From assembly GCA_017438945.1 (NCBI GenBank), contig JAFRUI010000007.1, forward strand, positions 1 through 49,641: a stretch of 49,641 nt of DNA. The letters are read 5' to 3'. Below the pieces are notes generated by a model. The model searched no databases. It saw only the letters and a list, made by a program, of their open reading frames with translations, and was not told where the DNA came from. Every line of letters begins with the position of its first letter. Position 1 is the stretch's first letter. The position numbers and the translations under genes are program-made. The DNA comes from Bacteroidales bacterium (lineage in GTDB: Bacteria > Bacteroidota > Bacteroidia > Bacteroidales > WCHB1-69). Positions 1 to 7,977 of the stretch are shown piece by piece.

Positions 1-1532
1 TTGGGAATGCGGGCGTAGTCGCGGTTGATGTCGCGAAGGATGCTGTCCAATTCGTGACGACTGGCGGTATGCGGGAACTTTATGCTTTTCCGTTTGTATT
101 TGGCGTTGGCTTTCGGAAAGCACGGATCATACTGGTCCAAGACCAACGTGGCATGGCTCGCCTGCAGATCGCCGTCAGATGTGACAAGATAACGGACCGT
201 GTCTCTACGATATTTGGTAAGCCCACCGCAGAGAACGACCTCGATTATCGGTGCTTTCAGAAAACCCTCCAAAGGCGCGGAAAGGGTGTACGGACGCAGC
301 TGATCGTCGGCAAGGGAGTACGTGTAATGCCGCTGCCCGTCCCAAAACAGCGCCACACTGTCACTTAATAGTTTGAATGTTTCGACATCCATTGGGAGAT
401 ACTGCTTGCGATACCATCTGCCATCCGATTTGTCGGCGAAGCAGAGCGTGTTGCGGAAGTCAACGCCCCAAAGCTGCTGGCCGCCGTCCCTCACCATATA
501 GGGTTTTTCGATGCCCTCATCCGAAGTATAGCCACGGAAAGCGAAAACCACCCCATCCTCGTCTGCCTTGCAGAGGAAGCCACCGACCGTCCATACATAC
601 AATTTTCCGTGATAGACAGCGGCCTCCGCAGGCTTTGCGGGCAGCGGTTCGCGGGTGAACGGCCGGTAATCCGTGGGGGAACTGAAATCAACCACATTGA
701 GATTGTCGGTGATGGCAATCAGATGTCCGCGTTCCCTGTCGGGATAAAAATCCGTGACCTTGACTGGAAAACGCTGCCACTGAAGATCTTGAGAAGAGGA
801 GTAATAGACCTCCCTTCCTTGCCGAATCACCCATAAATCATTCCATATCAACACTTTGCTGATTTCTTTACCTTCTCCTAACGGTGTGGGAATCCGCTTT
901 GAAGTGCGCCAATTGTCTTCCGTCAGCATGAGCGGAAAGGTGTCGTGCTTGATGTTGACTCCAGCTAAGCCGTACAGCCCGTCGCGCATGTCAAATGCCG
1001 TGACATTTACCCAATCTGTTGAAATAACCGGCCGTTCCAGTGGTGTGAAGGTTACGCCATGGTCTTCGGAATAGTAGAGAACAGCTTCTTTGCCGGATCC
1101 AGTCAACCAAATATGACCTTGCGCATCTGCGCAAACTTGTCGGAGAACCACATCCCCGCTTACGGTTTGCTGTAACCAACTTTTGCCACGGTCTTCAGTG
1201 CGATAGCAATGACTCCTTTTCCCCCACTCGTCGTATGTGACGGCCATGGCGGTGTTCGTGTCTATAAAAGAGAGCTGATGTACGGTTATCCAAGTGTTAT
1301 CGTTAACGAGAAAGAGCGGTGAGGCGCAATGCCAGTCGGAGTGGATGTCATCGGTGTAATAGACTTTGCCCCGCCCCGATGTCAGCCAACAGGTTCCGTC
1401 AGGTGCGAGCGCGAAGATGGGAAAACCGCCCAGCAAATCAAGTTCAGCACGATAGTCACGGTTTTCGTGCTCCTGCGCCATACCCGAGAACAGCAACGAG
1501 AGGATAACCAGCACAAAGGAGATGTTTTTCAT
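1..1532 (-). CDS. Secreted BNR/Asp-box repeat protein (C-terminus cut by window edge)
   Basis: An open frame runs from the ATG at 1530-1532 to the left edge with no stop, so at least 510 residues are present and the C-terminus is missing. Residues 1-20 form a signal peptide (MKN, hydrophobic core, ending GMAQ), so the product is exported. Two Asp-box-like stretches are visible near residues 95 and 140, YRTEDRGKSW and YYSEDHGVTF, the pattern of BNR-repeat beta-propellers that also occurs in Ycf48-like and sialidase folds. Phrases such as DGTCWLTSGRGKVYYTDD also fit a propeller. There are no recognisable catalytic residues, so sialidase activity should not be assumed. The function is unknown; a structural or ligand-binding role at the cell surface is an inference. 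No clear TAnnTTTG box was seen upstream. Confidence 0.8.
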   Translation of the reverse strand, partial: MKNISFVLVILSLLFSGMAQEHENRDYRAELDLLGGFPIFALAPDGTCWLTSGRGKVYYTDDIHSDWHCASPLFLVNDNTWITVHQLSFIDTNTAMAVTYDEWGKRSHCYRTEDRGKSWLQQTVSGDVVLRQVCADAQGHIWLTGSGKEAVLYYSEDHGVTFTPLERPVISTDWVNVTAFDMRDGLYGLAGVNIKHDTFPLMLTEDNWRTSKRIPTPLGEGKEISKVLIWNDLWVIRQGREVYYSSSQDLQWQRFPVKVTDFYPDRERGHLIAITDNLNVVDFSSPTDYRPFTREPLPAKPAEAAVYHGKLYVWTVGGFLCKADEDGVVFAFRGYTSDEGIEKPYMVRDGGQQLWGVDFRNTLCFADKSDGRWYRKQYLPMDVETFKLLSDSVALFWDGQRHYTYSLADDQLRPYTLSAPLEGFLKAPIIEVVLCGGLTKYRRDTVRYLVTSDGDLQASHATLVLDQYDPCFPKANAKYKRKSIKFPHTASRHELDSILRDINRDYARIP

Positions 1533-1665
1533 ATTGAGTTCATTTAAACAACTTTACAATAATGACACAAAAATGGCAAAAGGTTGCAGTTTGCCGTAAT
1601 TTTCTCCCGCAGATTTCGCGGATTATATTTTCCACGTAAATCAGCGTGTTCCGCGGGAAAGCAAA

Positions 1666-2508
1666 CTACCGTATCACCTTCGTGAACACCGGCGCCTTGT
1701 CTTTCTCCACCGTCACATATACTTGGATCTCGTCAGTGGGCATGTCCGGCTTGTCCTCGCGGGGAAGGTTGACGGCGGTGAAGAGGTATTCCGTGCCGTC
1801 GGGGAGCTCGCGGGAGGCCACCGTCTTGGCCTTGGCGTGGATCATCGGGTAGCCATCGACCGCCGCGTCGAAGATGGCGGTCTCGTCAGCGCTCGCCTCG
1901 CGCTGCGCGGGGAAGTCCGCCAACTGGATATATTCGCCCTCAAGGAATCCGTTGGCTTTCAGGAAATTGTCCACCTCTTGGGGCATCGCTTCCAAACGGG
2001 CGGCGCGGACTCCGTAGCCGGGCAAGATCTCCGCACCAGGCTCAGCCACCGCCAAATCCTTCACGCTGGATTCCAGTCCTCCGCTGCCGAAGGTGCAGAA
2101 GGGCACGATCTTCTTGCCACTGAAATCGGCGCCGTTGAGGAAGGTGGTCACGGGCGGCGCGTACGTCCCGAACCACACGGGGAAGCCGAGGAAGATGACA
2201 TCATAGTTGGCGATGTCCGCTTTGACGGGTTGAATCTCGGGGAGGATGCACTGCTCCTGGTCTTTCTTGCAACGGTCGATGGTCGCTTGGAAGTCAGGGT
2301 CGTAGGGCTCCACCATCGTGATTTCCTCGATGTCGGCACCGAGCTTGTTGGCGATTGCCTCCGCCACGGCCTTGGTGTTGCCGGTCTGGGAGTAGTAGAG
2401 GACCAGCATCTTGGGGGCTTCTTCTTTTGGGGTTTCTTTCTTGGAACCGCAGGAGACGGCGGTCAGCGTCAAAACTGCGAGAAGCAGTATCAGTTTGGGA
2501 CTTTTCAT
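1666..2508 (-). CDS. Flavodoxin-domain lipoprotein
   Basis: The 280-residue product starts at the ATG at 2506-2508; a longer frame upstream is discounted because a good promoter (2532-2540) lies inside it. Residues 1-20 are a lipoprotein signal with lipobox AVS-C20, so the protein is probably membrane-anchored. The flavodoxin fold begins at about residue 34, with the FMN phosphate-binding motif SQTGNT at 40-45, then PVWFGTYAPP and FCTFGSGG, which match the FMN-contact loops of flavodoxin_4-type proteins. The last ~90 residues (after FLKANGF) are an extra domain I do not recognise. The family binds FMN and carries electrons or reduces quinones; an extracytoplasmic lipidated version is common in Bacteroidales but its partner is unknown. 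The gene appears monocistronic. Confidence 0.85.
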   Translation of the reverse strand: MKSPKLILLLAVLTLTAVSCGSKKETPKEEAPKMLVLYYSQTGNTKAVAEAIANKLGADIEEITMVEPYDPDFQATIDRCKKDQEQCILPEIQPVKADIANYDVIFLGFPVWFGTYAPPVTTFLNGADFSGKKIVPFCTFGSGGLESSVKDLAVAEPGAEILPGYGVRAARLEAMPQEVDNFLKANGFLEGEYIQLADFPAQREASADETAIFDAAVDGYPMIHAKAKTVASRELPDGTEYLFTAVNLPREDKPDMPTDEIQVYVTVEKDKAPVFTKVIR

Positions 2509-2531
2509 ACGATTGTTTTTTGAATTCAAGC

Positions 2532-2540
2532 GCAAAAGTA
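2532..2540 (-). promoter_or_regulatory. Bacteroidota -7 box upstream of the flavodoxin lipoprotein
   Basis: The minus strand reads TACTTTTGC, an exact match to TAnnTTTGC, 24 bases upstream of the ATG at 2508. Its position supports the shorter start chosen for the gene. Confidence 0.65.
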
Positions 2541-2708
2541 CTATTTTCTCGGATATTATCCCGCAGAATTTGCAGTTACTTTCAGGAGCCCTATTGCCGT
2601 AACGGTTCAAAAAAAGCTCTCTCTGGTCTAACTCTAACTCTGGTGTAACTCTATTCAAACTCTATTCACCGAAGAGCAGAAGGTTTATTACAGAACGTTC
2701 TTAAAGTT

Positions 2709-3092
2709 TTATTGAAATAAGGCGATGATTTTGGGAAGAAAAATGAGGATCCCGATGACGGCTGCAGTGATGGCATTCACCAGAACAGCTGCCGCCGCCA
2801 GGTCTTTGACCTTCTTGATGCGGTCGTCGCGTTCGGGGCAGATCACGTCGGAGAGGTCCTCGATGGCCGAGTTGAAGATCTCGCCGCTGAAGACCAGTCC
2901 GACGGCAAACGCAACGGCCGTCCATTCCAGCACTGACAGTTTGAGCAGCGCGCCCGCGATGACGACGCAGACGGTCGCGAACAGATGTATCCGGCTATTG
3001 TGTTCCTCTTGGAAGAGCACCTTCAGCCCATTGAACGCGTATGTGAAGCTTTTCAGCCGTTTCGCTATCGAAAATTTCTCCTGTTTTTTCAT
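2709..3092 (-). CDS. dgkA: Diacylglycerol/undecaprenol kinase (DgkA family)
   Basis: A 127-residue integral membrane protein with three predicted membrane helices (about residues 33-50, 52-70 and 98-125). It contains the family signature EIFNSAIEDLSD (typical E-x-x-N-[ST]-A-I-E) and a conserved EEHNSRIHLF segment. Family members phosphorylate diacylglycerol or undecaprenol with ATP at the inner membrane, feeding lipid turnover or the carrier pool for cell-wall polymers; which substrate is used cannot be read from the sequence. The ATG at 3092 is chosen over a longer frame to 3167 because the -7 box at 3111-3119 lies inside the longer version and the homologous part begins there. It is divergent from the DUF6794-like gene, with the two promoters back to back. 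Confidence 0.88.
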   Translation of the reverse strand: MKKQEKFSIAKRLKSFTYAFNGLKVLFQEEHNSRIHLFATVCVVIAGALLKLSVLEWTAVAFAVGLVFSGEIFNSAIEDLSDVICPERDDRIKKVKDLAAAAVLVNAITAAVIGILIFLPKIIALFQ

Positions 3093-3110
3093 TCCGCAAT
3101 TTTTGAGGAG

Positions 3111-3119
3111 GCAAAAGTA
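3111..3119 (-). promoter_or_regulatory. -7 box of dgkA
   Basis: The minus strand reads TACTTTTGC, 19 bases upstream of the dgkA ATG. It is one half of a back-to-back promoter pair with 3129-3137 and leaves a 5' leader of only about 15 bases. Confidence 0.65.
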
Positions 3120-3128
3120 CAAATTTTG

Positions 3129-3137
3129 TATTTTTGC
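3129..3137 (+). promoter_or_regulatory. -7 box of the DUF6794-like gene
   Basis: TATTTTTGC matches TAnnTTTGC, 19 bases before the ATG at 3157. It is divergent from the dgkA promoter, with the two boxes 9 bases apart, so the two polymerases would share the same short stretch of DNA. Confidence 0.65.
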
Positions 3138-3156
3138 GGAATCAAATATTTTACAG

Positions 3157-4596
3157 ATGAGTGCCATTTCACAAATTCACCATTTTTTTCGCACTGTCAC
3201 ATTTCGGGCGGTATTGCTTTTCATGCTGGCGATTCCACTGTTTGGATTTGCGCAAAATACCGACCAACAGGCAGATTCGTTGGTAACGGTCTATATTCCG
3301 GTGGATTTGCCCGATTGCATGCGGCAGTTGGATTCCATTCTGACACCGGAAAACAAGGAATGGATACTTTCGGTGGAGGAGAAGGATTTCTTGGCCAGAA
3401 CACATCTCGCGTTGGGGATGTGGATTCGCAACAATTGGGGGCTTTGGGCGGGCTCTCATCTGGCAACCTATTTCGATGAACAGGGAATTCACCATCCGGA
3501 CGATATGTCGGGTGTGATTTTACGCTGCTATTATCATTATATTCGGGGCGAGAAGGTGAATTATCAGAGAATGCTGCGGAAAGAACGTCGAATGGAGAAG
3601 CGATGGGCGAAGAAGAATGAGAAAAACAAGCAAAAGGAAAAAGAAAAGTGGGAGTATGAGTGGCGTTATAGTTGCGATAGTGAAGTGGACACCTTGTCGG
3701 AGAAAGAAAACGAAGCGTTTCTCCATCTTCCGTTTGTTGCCGACAGTGTGACGGGGGTTCAGGTCTATTTGCGCAATTATGGCGATTCGATTGCGGAAGA
3801 GTTGCGCTTGATGGAGCAGAGTCTGAACCGTGAACCGCGACGGGCACCCATAAAGGATGAGCTTGTCAGATCCGCTGTTGACATATACTACAGGCGTAAT
3901 CCCAATGGACGGGTCAAAAATCTGAAAATCAAGTATGTTGACAAAGAAAAAGTGAAAATCAGTTTTAACCCTGACAGCACCATTGCCCGCTTTCAGCATC
4001 ATCGAATACGTCAAGATGGCCAGAAAGTTTACGTTGACGAGCACTATGAATACGCCCAAGGCCACGTTTCACGGGAAGTTGTCTATTGGAACGACACGCT
4101 CCACTCTGTCACGCTTTATCGTTTTTCAGATCCGTGTCACTGTCAGGAACTCTGTTTTGAAGGTCGGGTTTGGAATTCGCTTGCGGTCGGGTGCGACACC
4201 GTTTCCATGGCTACGTCCAGTTATCGCGTGGTGCTTTCCCCCGAAGGAGAGCGTCTGGCCACTTTACGAAATGGATGTAACATACTCCAATATGACAGTC
4301 TTGGTCGTGAAGTGTTATGGATTCAGTCCAGAGACGGATATACTGTAAGTCATTGCCAAGTCACTGTTTATGATGATGACCGCAATGTGTATTATGAGTA
4401 TCAAGGAATAGGATTTCTGGATGCCACCGTACTCAATGCCCAAGGTGACGAACTTGGCCGTTGCTGTTCGAAGCTGTTGGACACGTTTGACTATCATAAA
4501 ACATTGTTCAGCTACCGCTATGATAAGTACGGAAACTGGACGCACCGTTACGAGAAAGGAAAACTGTACAGTCGTTGCAAAATTCGGTATTATTGA
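3157..4596 (+). CDS. Secreted DUF6794-like protein with C-terminal YD-type repeats
   Basis: The 479-residue reading starts at ATG 3157, just after the -7 box; the frame is open further upstream but that part is antisense to dgkA. After a short basic N-terminus a hydrophobic helix (about residues 14-33, ending GFAQ) acts as a signal peptide. Residues 45-130 contain CMRQLDSILTPENKEW, RTHLALGMWIRNNWGLW and GIHHPDDMSGVI, which I recognise as the pattern of DUF6794, a Bacteroidota domain of unknown function. A Lys/Glu-rich stretch follows (about 140-170). The C-terminal half has repeated tyrosine-rich hairpins such as YDSLGREVLW and YDKYGNWTHRYEKGKL, resembling degenerate RHS/YD or toxin_15 repeats. 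The function is unknown. Family recognition is from memory and moderately certain. Confidence 0.8.
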   Translation: MSAISQIHHFFRTVTFRAVLLFMLAIPLFGFAQNTDQQADSLVTVYIPVDLPDCMRQLDSILTPENKEWILSVEEKDFLARTHLALGMWIRNNWGLWAGSHLATYFDEQGIHHPDDMSGVILRCYYHYIRGEKVNYQRMLRKERRMEKRWAKKNEKNKQKEKEKWEYEWRYSCDSEVDTLSEKENEAFLHLPFVADSVTGVQVYLRNYGDSIAEELRLMEQSLNREPRRAPIKDELVRSAVDIYYRRNPNGRVKNLKIKYVDKEKVKISFNPDSTIARFQHHRIRQDGQKVYVDEHYEYAQGHVSREVVYWNDTLHSVTLYRFSDPCHCQELCFEGRVWNSLAVGCDTVSMATSSYRVVLSPEGERLATLRNGCNILQYDSLGREVLWIQSRDGYTVSHCQVTVYDDDRNVYYEYQGIGFLDATVLNAQGDELGRCCSKLLDTFDYHKTLFSYRYDKYGNWTHRYEKGKLYSRCKIRYY

Positions 4597-4628
4597 TTAG
4601 ATAGGTTGTGACGATTTGCGCATCTTCT

Positions 4629-4745
4629 CTATCTCTCCAACCACATCCTCCGTTCCTCGTCTGTCTGCTCAATGGCATAGCGGAGGGATTCGAGGTCTGT
4701 GATGGTGGAAGGAGCGGAGATTCTATGGCCCCTTTCAAAAATCAT
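4629..4745 (-). CDS. Possible 38-residue ORF after the alpha/beta hydrolase
   Basis: A short frame begins at ATG 4743-4745, three bases after the TAA (4749-4751) that would end the frame-corrected hydrolase, and in the same frame. It reads MIFERGHRISAPST and then LRYAIEQTDEERRMWLER. The charged, helical second half looks like real protein rather than noise. No separate promoter or strong ribosome site is seen, so it could be a translationally coupled microprotein or the remnant of a longer C-terminus. No family is recognised. Confidence 0.3.
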   Translation of the reverse strand: MIFERGHRISAPSTITDLESLRYAIEQTDEERRMWLER

Positions 4746-4771
4746 TGCTTAGTGATTTTCAGTGGGAAGAA

Positions 4772-5500
4772 TCATCGCCCGAATCCTCCGCGCCACCTCC
4801 TCCGGATGGTCACTAATAGCTGGCCGTGGTTCATCTTCGGGAAGACCTCCACGTGCGCTTCCGGACAGAGCGAAAGTAAGTGCTTGGCCTGCGGCTTCGC
4901 CACGAAGGCTTCCTTAGTGCCGTGCCAGTAGTGGATGTCGTCTCCGAGGATGGATTCCAACTTGGTGGTATATACGGATTTGTATCCTTCTCGCACGGCA
5001 CGGGTTCTGTCCGAAGGGAACACCTTCTTCACCTCATCCAACAGCACATCGAAATAGTGTGAGTGGAACAGCCACCGCCAGAAGCCGGTCCAGTGGTAGC
5101 AGGTCCACACGTTAAGGGCTTGGTAGTAGCGAAGCGGTCCCACGGTCCACTTGGGCAGCGGCAGAAGCGGCGCAACATCCATAATGGCGTGACTGATAGC
5201 GATTTCGTTGCGCTCCATCATCCGAGAGAGAATCTTGCCGCCTAACGACAGTCCGTAGGCCACGTCTAATGCCCCGTCGAAATGTTCCTGAACATAACGG
5301 TTGACTTGTGCGGCCTGGTCATCGACGGAGGTGAAACGGGAGGGCTTGCCGAGCAGGAATCCATCAATATCCGCCGTGACAATACTGAAATTCTCCTTCA
5401 GCAGCCTTATCAGCGGAAGGAAAATCTCGTGCGAGATGCCCAAGCCGGGAAGCAGGAGGAGGGTCGGTTTTTCGGGAACGCCGTAAATGTGAAAGTCCAT
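4772..5500 (-). CDS. Alpha/beta hydrolase, C-terminus apparently frameshifted
   Basis: The 242-residue reading starts at ATG 5498-5500; the longer frame to 5755 is a shadow of the upstream transporter. It has the nucleophile elbow YGLSLGGK (Ser85), an oxyanion-type loop LLPGLG at 16-21 and a late catalytic-type His in KMNHGQLL, all standard for the alpha/beta hydrolase fold. The substrate is unknown. After GQLLV the frame degenerates to TIRRRWRGGFGR, whereas the other frame reads DHPEEVARRIRAMIL and stops at 4749-4751. That sequence is what the family normally has after the catalytic His, so one base appears to be missing near 4812. The gene lies 32 bases after the EamA transporter and is probably in the guaD operon. 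Confidence 0.82.
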   Translation of the reverse strand: MDFHIYGVPEKPTLLLLPGLGISHEIFLPLIRLLKENFSIVTADIDGFLLGKPSRFTSVDDQAAQVNRYVQEHFDGALDVAYGLSLGGKILSRMMERNEIAISHAIMDVAPLLPLPKWTVGPLRYYQALNVWTCYHWTGFWRWLFHSHYFDVLLDEVKKVFPSDRTRAVREGYKSVYTTKLESILGDDIHYWHGTKEAFVAKPQAKHLLSLCPEAHVEVFPKMNHGQLLVTIRRRWRGGFGR

Positions 5501-5532
5501 GAGGTTAATATTTGGAAAATATTCAGGAAAAT

Positions 5533-6513
5533 CTATACAAAGAACAAACACACCCCCGCCACGCTGATGATGGCGCCGATGACTTCGCGGACCGTCACTT
5601 TCTGGTGGAACAGGATGGCCGCCGGGGCGATGATGAGGATGGGCGTGAGGGCGAAGATGGTCTGTGCGATGCCCGCGGAGGTGTACATCGTGGCCAACAG
5701 CGACGCGCTGACCCCGATGAACGGGCCGAAGATGGTGGAGGCGAACACGCACCACATCGCCTTGCGGTCGCGGACTGCCCTGCGCAACTTCGCTAATCCG
5801 TCTTTGCTGAACAGCATCAACGACAGGAAGAAGCCCGCCAACCCGATGTAGGCGCGGATGGTGGTGGCGGCGAAGGGCACGCAGATGTTGACCGGCAAAG
5901 GCAGCAACGCCCCCTCAAAGACCGCGTCTTGGGAAATATTGAGGGCCGTGAGCGCCACGTCGTAGTGTTGAAGCCCCATCTTGCTGAGCACCAGACCGAA
6001 ACCTTGACAGATACCGGCCATCGCCGCGTAGAAGATGCCCTTGGCAGGCAGTTTGAAACGCAATCCGTGATGCTCCGAATCATCGTTTTTCGAGAGAATC
6101 GACAAGGCGATACCGCTCAGCGTGACCACCATTCCGAGGATGGCAATCGGGCGCATCTGTTCGCCAAGAAGGATTCGTCCCGTGAGGGCTGCCGTGGGGG
6201 CCGAAAGGGTCATGAAGAGCTGCCCGAAGCGCGACCCGATGTGGATGTAGCCCTGCATCAGGCAGTAGTCGCCAATGACGTAGCCGACCACGCCCGAGAG
6301 CAGCAGCCAGCCCCACGTGCCACCGTCGGCGTAACGCGGGTACGGCACGCCCATTACCAACCAGAGCGTGAGGACGAGGAAGCACAGTGACATCGTCATC
6401 CGAATCGTGTTGAACGGCAACGAGCCCATTCGTTTCGAGCCCACCTCCGCGAAAAGGGCGGTGGCGGTCCATGAAAGGGCAACAAACAGGGAGATCAGTT
6501 CACCTACAAACAT
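5533..6513 (-). CDS. EamA/DMT-family transporter
   Basis: A 326-residue protein with about ten hydrophobic helices arranged as two five-helix halves, the layout of EamA (drug/metabolite) exporters. Family-like features are the N-terminal GELISLFVALSWTATALFAE, the half-repeat LLSGVVGYVIGDYCL, and the second-half LATMYTSAGIAQTIFALTPI followed by HQKVTVREVIGAIIS, the usual end of helices 8-10. It is an inner-membrane exporter or permease of small metabolites; the substrate is not predictable. It sits between guaD (27 bases upstream) and the alpha/beta hydrolase (32 bases downstream), which suggests co-transcription from the promoter at 7838. The purine link from guaD is only contextual. Confidence 0.88.
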   Translation of the reverse strand: MFVGELISLFVALSWTATALFAEVGSKRMGSLPFNTIRMTMSLCFLVLTLWLVMGVPYPRYADGGTWGWLLLSGVVGYVIGDYCLMQGYIHIGSRFGQLFMTLSAPTAALTGRILLGEQMRPIAILGMVVTLSGIALSILSKNDDSEHHGLRFKLPAKGIFYAAMAGICQGFGLVLSKMGLQHYDVALTALNISQDAVFEGALLPLPVNICVPFAATTIRAYIGLAGFFLSLMLFSKDGLAKLRRAVRDRKAMWCVFASTIFGPFIGVSASLLATMYTSAGIAQTIFALTPILIIAPAAILFHQKVTVREVIGAIISVAGVCLFFV

Positions 6514-6540
6514 ACTGCAAGATGCTTTTCATTGTTGTAT

Positions 6541-7833
6541 TCACATTATTATCTCGTTTCCACGGCAGAAACGGTGCACAATCTGACGGTCGTCGCCGAG
6601 GTAGATGTATCGTTCCAGACGTTCCTGCAGGGAATAATGGTCGTGGTTCAGGTCGCTATCGTCAATGACGAGTGCGTCGAACTCATAGCCGGGCTCGAAG
6701 CTCCCCACTTGTCCGAAGAAGCTCCCCGCCGATTTCGTGGCCATCCAGAACACCTCCGGCAGGGTGAGGAACGGTCGTGCATGATTCCGCTGAAAATGCA
6801 TCTTGCTCACCTGTATGGCATAGACCATCACCCGGAAAATATTCAGGTCGTGACCGCCGCTGATGTCGCTGCCGAGACCTATGCGCAGCCCCTCGTCGAG
6901 GAATTGCCGGATAGGCGCCATACCCGACGCCACGTTGAGATTCGACGTGGGACAGTGAGCCACCATTACATCGTTCCGCTTCATCAGACGCAGTTCTTTG
7001 CCTCTGGTATATACGCAATGGGCCATCACGGTGGGTGTCTGCCCGAAGAGTCCGTAGTGATTGTAGGACGCGCCGTACCATGTGCTTTCGAGGGTCTGCA
7101 CCAAGGCCAACTCGTCCTTGTTTTCAGAGAGGTGCGACTGCACGGGTAACCGATATTTGGCGGCCAGTTCGCCACAGGCACGTAGCATCTCAGGTGTACA
7201 CGACGGCACGAAGCGGGGCGTAACAATCGGGCGGACCAATGCTTCCGGATTGTTGAATTCCGCGATCAGTTCCTCATAACCTTGCACCATCTCCTCCACC
7301 GATTCCGAAAGCTCCTCGGGGCAGTTGCGGTTCATGGCCACCTTGCCCACCAGTGCCCCCATGCCAGTCTCCTGGAAGAGGCGCATCAGCAGACGGGTAC
7401 TCTCCGTATGGCTGGTAGCAAACACGCATGCCCGCATAGTGCCGAATCGCCAAAGGTCGCGCACAAAACGACGGTACATCCGTTCGGCGTATTGGGTGTC
7501 GGCGTATTTCATCTCCTCGGGGAAAGTGTATTTCTGGAGCCATGGCAACAACTCCAAATCCATGGCGATGCCCTGATTGCGGTATTGTGAGGCATGCACA
7601 TGCAGGTCGTTCATGGCCGGAATCAGCAGACGGTCGCCTAAATCAACGATCTCCGCGGCCTCGTCTTTCGACGTTCGGCAGCGCCCGGAAGAGTTGACTC
7701 CCAACGCTGCCAAATCAGACGCAACCCCTGTCACACGCCCGCCGCTGTCTACAGCGACATAGCCGTTCTCCAACACCTCGAAATGGCTTTGCTCCTTCGT
7801 GTAAAGGATATGTGCCTTGTATATCTTTTTCAT
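6541..7833 (-). CDS. guaD: Amidohydrolase, probable guanine deaminase
   Basis: A 430-residue metal-dependent amidohydrolase. It has the metal-binding NDLHVHASQY (HxH at 78-80), QSHLSEN (metal His in the middle), MAHCVYT and the C-terminal GLGSDISGGHDLN with the catalytic Asp. The combination of IPAMNDLHVHASQ and GSDISGG is characteristic of guanine deaminase rather than cytosine or TRZ/ATZ enzymes, which lack this exact loop. The predicted reaction is guanine to xanthine plus ammonia, in the cytoplasm, as part of purine salvage. The start MKKIY at 7833 is chosen by homology; the -7 box is only 5 bases upstream, so the transcript may be leaderless. It is the likely first gene of an operon with the transporter and hydrolase. 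Assignment to guaD rather than a general amidohydrolase is probable but not certain. Confidence 0.82.
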   Translation of the reverse strand: MKKIYKAHILYTKEQSHFEVLENGYVAVDSGGRVTGVASDLAALGVNSSGRCRTSKDEAAEIVDLGDRLLIPAMNDLHVHASQYRNQGIAMDLELLPWLQKYTFPEEMKYADTQYAERMYRRFVRDLWRFGTMRACVFATSHTESTRLLMRLFQETGMGALVGKVAMNRNCPEELSESVEEMVQGYEELIAEFNNPEALVRPIVTPRFVPSCTPEMLRACGELAAKYRLPVQSHLSENKDELALVQTLESTWYGASYNHYGLFGQTPTVMAHCVYTRGKELRLMKRNDVMVAHCPTSNLNVASGMAPIRQFLDEGLRIGLGSDISGGHDLNIFRVMVYAIQVSKMHFQRNHARPFLTLPEVFWMATKSAGSFFGQVGSFEPGYEFDALVIDDSDLNHDHYSLQERLERYIYLGDDRQIVHRFCRGNEIIM

Positions 7834-7837
7834 CGGA

Positions 7838-7846
7838 GCAAAAATA
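7838..7846 (-). promoter_or_regulatory. -7 box of guaD, almost touching the start codon
   Basis: The minus strand reads TATTTTTGC and its 3' end is 4 bases from the guaD ATG. With the usual spacing, transcription would begin at or next to the A of the ATG. Confidence 0.55.
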
Positions 7847-7941
7847 CAACTTTTAAAAACATGGACATACACTCAATAATAATATTCTTTCCTAACTTTT
7901 ATTCAGGCCTCGCAACGTATCTTTCACGTCAAAAAAAATCG

Positions 7942-7950
7942 TACCTTTGC
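7942..7950 (+). promoter_or_regulatory. -7 box of the SGNH/SGNH/MBOAT operon
   Basis: TACCTTTGC lies 27 bases before the ATG at 7978. A purine-rich AAAAGGA directly precedes the ATG. Confidence 0.65.
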
Positions 7951-7977
7951 GCCCTCAAAAATTAGGGTAGAAAAGGA

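Noticed and set aside
5501-5755. N-terminal extension of the alpha/beta hydrolase
   Set aside because: It is His/Arg-rich shadow sequence of the overlapping EamA transporter; the fold begins at MDFHIYG.
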